A stretch of 16,053 nucleotides of DNA. Origin: an uncultured Clostridia bacterium (lineage in GTDB: Bacteria; Bacillota; Clostridia; Peptostreptococcales; Anaerovoracaceae). This document shows, in pieces, positions 14,744 to 16,053 of this stretch. The stretch spans positions 1-16,053 of the forward strand of contig CALZMV010000015.1 in assembly GCA_945788655.1 (NCBI GenBank), read 5' to 3'. The translations under genes were made by a program, and so were the position numbers. The notes under the pieces are model-generated. The model had not been told where the DNA came from, ran no database searches, and worked only from the letters and a program-made list of their open reading frames with translations. Each line of letters starts with the position of its first letter. Position 1 is the stretch's first letter.

Positions 14744-15746
14744 CTAGTATCTCCTGTTCTTCTCCTATTTGTCGGCGTATTTCAAGGGTTACACCTACTT
14801 CTATTATATTTTCTTTGCGTGAAAATTTCAAATCCTTATTTACAATTTGGGACTTTTCGGGCAAATTTTCCCTGGCCCAGAGGCGTATCTGTTGATTGGC
14901 ATTTTTCTCCATCTGCTTTTGGGATACTTCTCCCTGAACTTCGTAGCTGTAGGTAAACCTGCAAGGCACCAGAGCGTTGACTATTCCTTTAGATCTCACA
15001 TAATATTCTTTGGGCGCATCTTCCGAAAAAGATGTCGAGTTTGCCGGTACGCAGCCTAAAATAAGGACTTGCCCCTTTTCTACATAGTCCCCCTTTTGTA
15101 CCAAAGCTATTCCTCGATATGTTTCAATGGAGTCTATATATCCCGATTCAGCCGCCACGATGTTGCAGTAATAGTTTTCGGGCGTCTCTTTTGCTTTTTC
15201 AGATACTTCTCCTTCAGAAATGGTGAGAACTACTTTTCTTCCGTCATATCCGATTTTTAGCCAGACAACCTCCGGAAAGGTGTCGTATATCAATTTTTCT
15301 GCCTTTTGCCAGTCTATGGATGGAATATATGTGCCTTCTCTGATGCCTGCTTCTTCAAGGCATTGCCTCAGTTCCTTTTCAGGAATTCCCTTGTAGCCTT
15401 CTATTTCCACCGTTTTTACGAAGAAAGAATTGAGCAGAACCATGGCAAGAACCGTCAGTATGCAAAGCAACTTTGTCTTATCAAAAATAACGGTCTTAAT
15501 TTGATAGCAGATTCCTTCGTTTTTTATAACGGTAATTCGGTAAAGGGATTTTGAAAGTTTTCTGAGTTTGGAAAGATCTTCAGGGTAAATATAGCAGGTT
15601 GTCTCTGTATCGGAGATATGTCTGAGGTTTCTGATAGGAATCTTTGCTTTTACAGCAAGATTTATGAGCTTATCAATTCTAAAGCCTTCTATTCTAATCT
15701 TTACCTGATGTGTAATGAAGCTCGATTCCCTTGATTTGCCCCTCAA
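14736..15746 (-). CDS. yqfD: Sporulation protein YqfD (stage IV type)
   Basis: The 336-residue protein has VKIRIEGFRIDKLINLAVKA (15-34) at the N-terminus, one clear membrane segment (about 91-110), and an extracytoplasmic part with IEGYKGIPEKELRQCLEEAG (115-134), FPEVVWLKIGYDGRKVV and a GYIDSIETYRGIALVQKGD region, all YqfD-like. YqfD and YqfC are conserved in spore formers; their precise biochemical role is not settled. It is shorter than the roughly 400 residues of B. subtilis YqfD. The start is TTG at 15746, chosen because AAAGGAG lies eight bases upstream (15761-15755), and because no ATG or GTG is available nearby. It overlaps yqfC by 53 bases. Confidence 0.88.
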   Translation of the reverse strand: MRGKSRESSFITHQVKIRIEGFRIDKLINLAVKAKIPIRNLRHISDTETTCYIYPEDLSKLRKLSKSLYRITVIKNEGICYQIKTVIFDKTKLLCILTVLAMVLLNSFFVKTVEIEGYKGIPEKELRQCLEEAGIREGTYIPSIDWQKAEKLIYDTFPEVVWLKIGYDGRKVVLTISEGEVSEKAKETPENYYCNIVAAESGYIDSIETYRGIALVQKGDYVEKGQVLILGCVPANSTSFSEDAPKEYYVRSKGIVNALVPCRFTYSYEVQGEVSQKQMEKNANQQIRLWARENLPEKSQIVNKDLKFSRKENIIEVGVTLEIRRQIGEEQEILVG

Positions 15747-15951
15747 TCAAAAGTCTCCTTTCCAATATTTCCCTTATAACAAAGTCGCTGCCTATGACTG
15801 TGACAAACTTTTTGCCTGCTTCAACAGTCATGGATTCTTCGCCAATCATTATGATGGATTTTGCATTATCAATCTGACAGAGGTTATCCTTAATTACAAT
15901 CCTAGGCTCTCTGAAGTCCAAATCGTACTCAAGTTCTTCGATTAATTTCAA
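15694..15951 (-). CDS. yqfC: Sporulation protein YqfC (YabP/YqfC family)
   Basis: The 85-residue protein matches the YqfC family: FREPRIVIKDN (13-23), EESMTVEAGKKFVTVIGSDF (38-57) and LLIEGQIKGIEL (67-78). It is a small protein of the mother-cell sporulation programme in other spore formers, always next to yqfD. The start is TTG at 15951, eight bases after AAAGGGGG (15967-15960). That ribosome site is also the 3' arm of a hairpin followed by six T. It is the first gene of the leftward run. Confidence 0.88.
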   Translation of the reverse strand: MKLIEELEYDLDFREPRIVIKDNLCQIDNAKSIIMIGEESMTVEAGKKFVTVIGSDFVIREILERRLLIEGQIKGIELHYTSGKD

Positions 15952-15953
15952 AT

Positions 15954-15990
15954 AAAAAACCCCCTTTGCCTTAATTATATTAGCAGGGGG
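15954..15990 (-). terminator. Terminator-like hairpin overlapping the yqfC ribosome site
   Basis: Read leftward, CCCCCT (15990-15985) can pair with AGGGGG (15965-15960), helped by a GC/GC pair inside, followed by T6 (15959-15954). It probably ends an upstream gene, but its 3' arm is the Shine-Dalgarno of yqfC. Confidence 0.6.
15974..15979 (-). promoter_or_regulatory. Possible -10 box for yqfC inside the hairpin loop
   Basis: TATAAT read leftward at 15979-15974 would start RNA near 15967, just at the yqfC ribosome site. No TTGACA-like -35 is visible. AATATAAT is also near the sigma-E -10 (CATACAAT), fitting a sporulation gene, but the -35 is unconvincing. Confidence 0.25.
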
Positions 15991-15999
15991 CTTAGCTCA

Positions 16000-16053
16000 T
16001 TACTTTATTTGTTGGGTGAAGATTATGCGCGGATTGTCGGCTATAGGCGGACT
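16000..16053 (-). CDS. Possible 3' end of an upstream leftward gene
   Basis: One minus frame is open from the right edge to a TAA at 16002-16000 and would end in DNPRIIFTQQIK. It stops nine bases before the hairpin at 15990, a natural place for a terminator. Seventeen residues are too few to recognise a family, so this is only a suggestion. Confidence 0.25.
   Translation of the reverse strand, partial: SPPIADNPRIIFTQQIK

Overview
The window looks like chromosome of an anaerobic, amino-acid-fermenting clostridial Firmicute. The evidence is a sporulation pair (yqfC-yqfD) followed by phoH, ybeY, cdd, era and recO in the usual Firmicutes order, a PyrR regulator, pyruvate phosphate dikinase of the Clostridium symbiosum type, AAGGAGG-like ribosome sites and AT-rich intergenic DNA with sigma-54 promoters. 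The genus cannot be read from the sequence.

Left part (1-5760). A lysine-exporter family gene (lysO) is cut by the left edge and reads leftward. A lone pyrR reads rightward from a perfect TTGACA-17-TATAAT promoter. A 303-base gap follows, holding a long dyad, the pyrR terminator, a sigma-54 promoter and a second terminator. Next comes a leftward gene for a sigma-54 activator. Its N-terminal half resembles the lysine-fermentation enzyme L-erythro-3,5-diaminohexanoate dehydrogenase (Kdd), but the glycine-rich nucleotide-binding loop is eroded. Divergent from it is an NhaC-family carrier gene behind a consensus sigma-54 promoter. I read this as a small regulatory unit: a former enzyme domain probably senses a lysine-derived metabolite and switches on the carrier, and perhaps a roughly 97-nt RNA from the second sigma-54 promoter. 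This is inference, and is the most interesting part of the window.

Right part (5760-15951). Eleven genes run leftward with gaps of 54 bases or less, or overlapping, and end at a strong bidirectional terminator shared with the carrier gene. In transcription order they are yqfC, yqfD, phoH, ybeY, cdd, era, recO, a DUF4342 protein, glyS, ppdK and a small COG2426 membrane protein. They cover sporulation, rRNA maturation and ribosome assembly, pyrimidine salvage, recombination repair, tRNA charging and pyruvate/PEP interconversion. Local oddities are three successive TTG starts, a 12/15-base tandem repeat between phoH and ybeY, and a terminator-like hairpin that contains the yqfC ribosome site. 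The last 54 bases may hold the end of another leftward gene.
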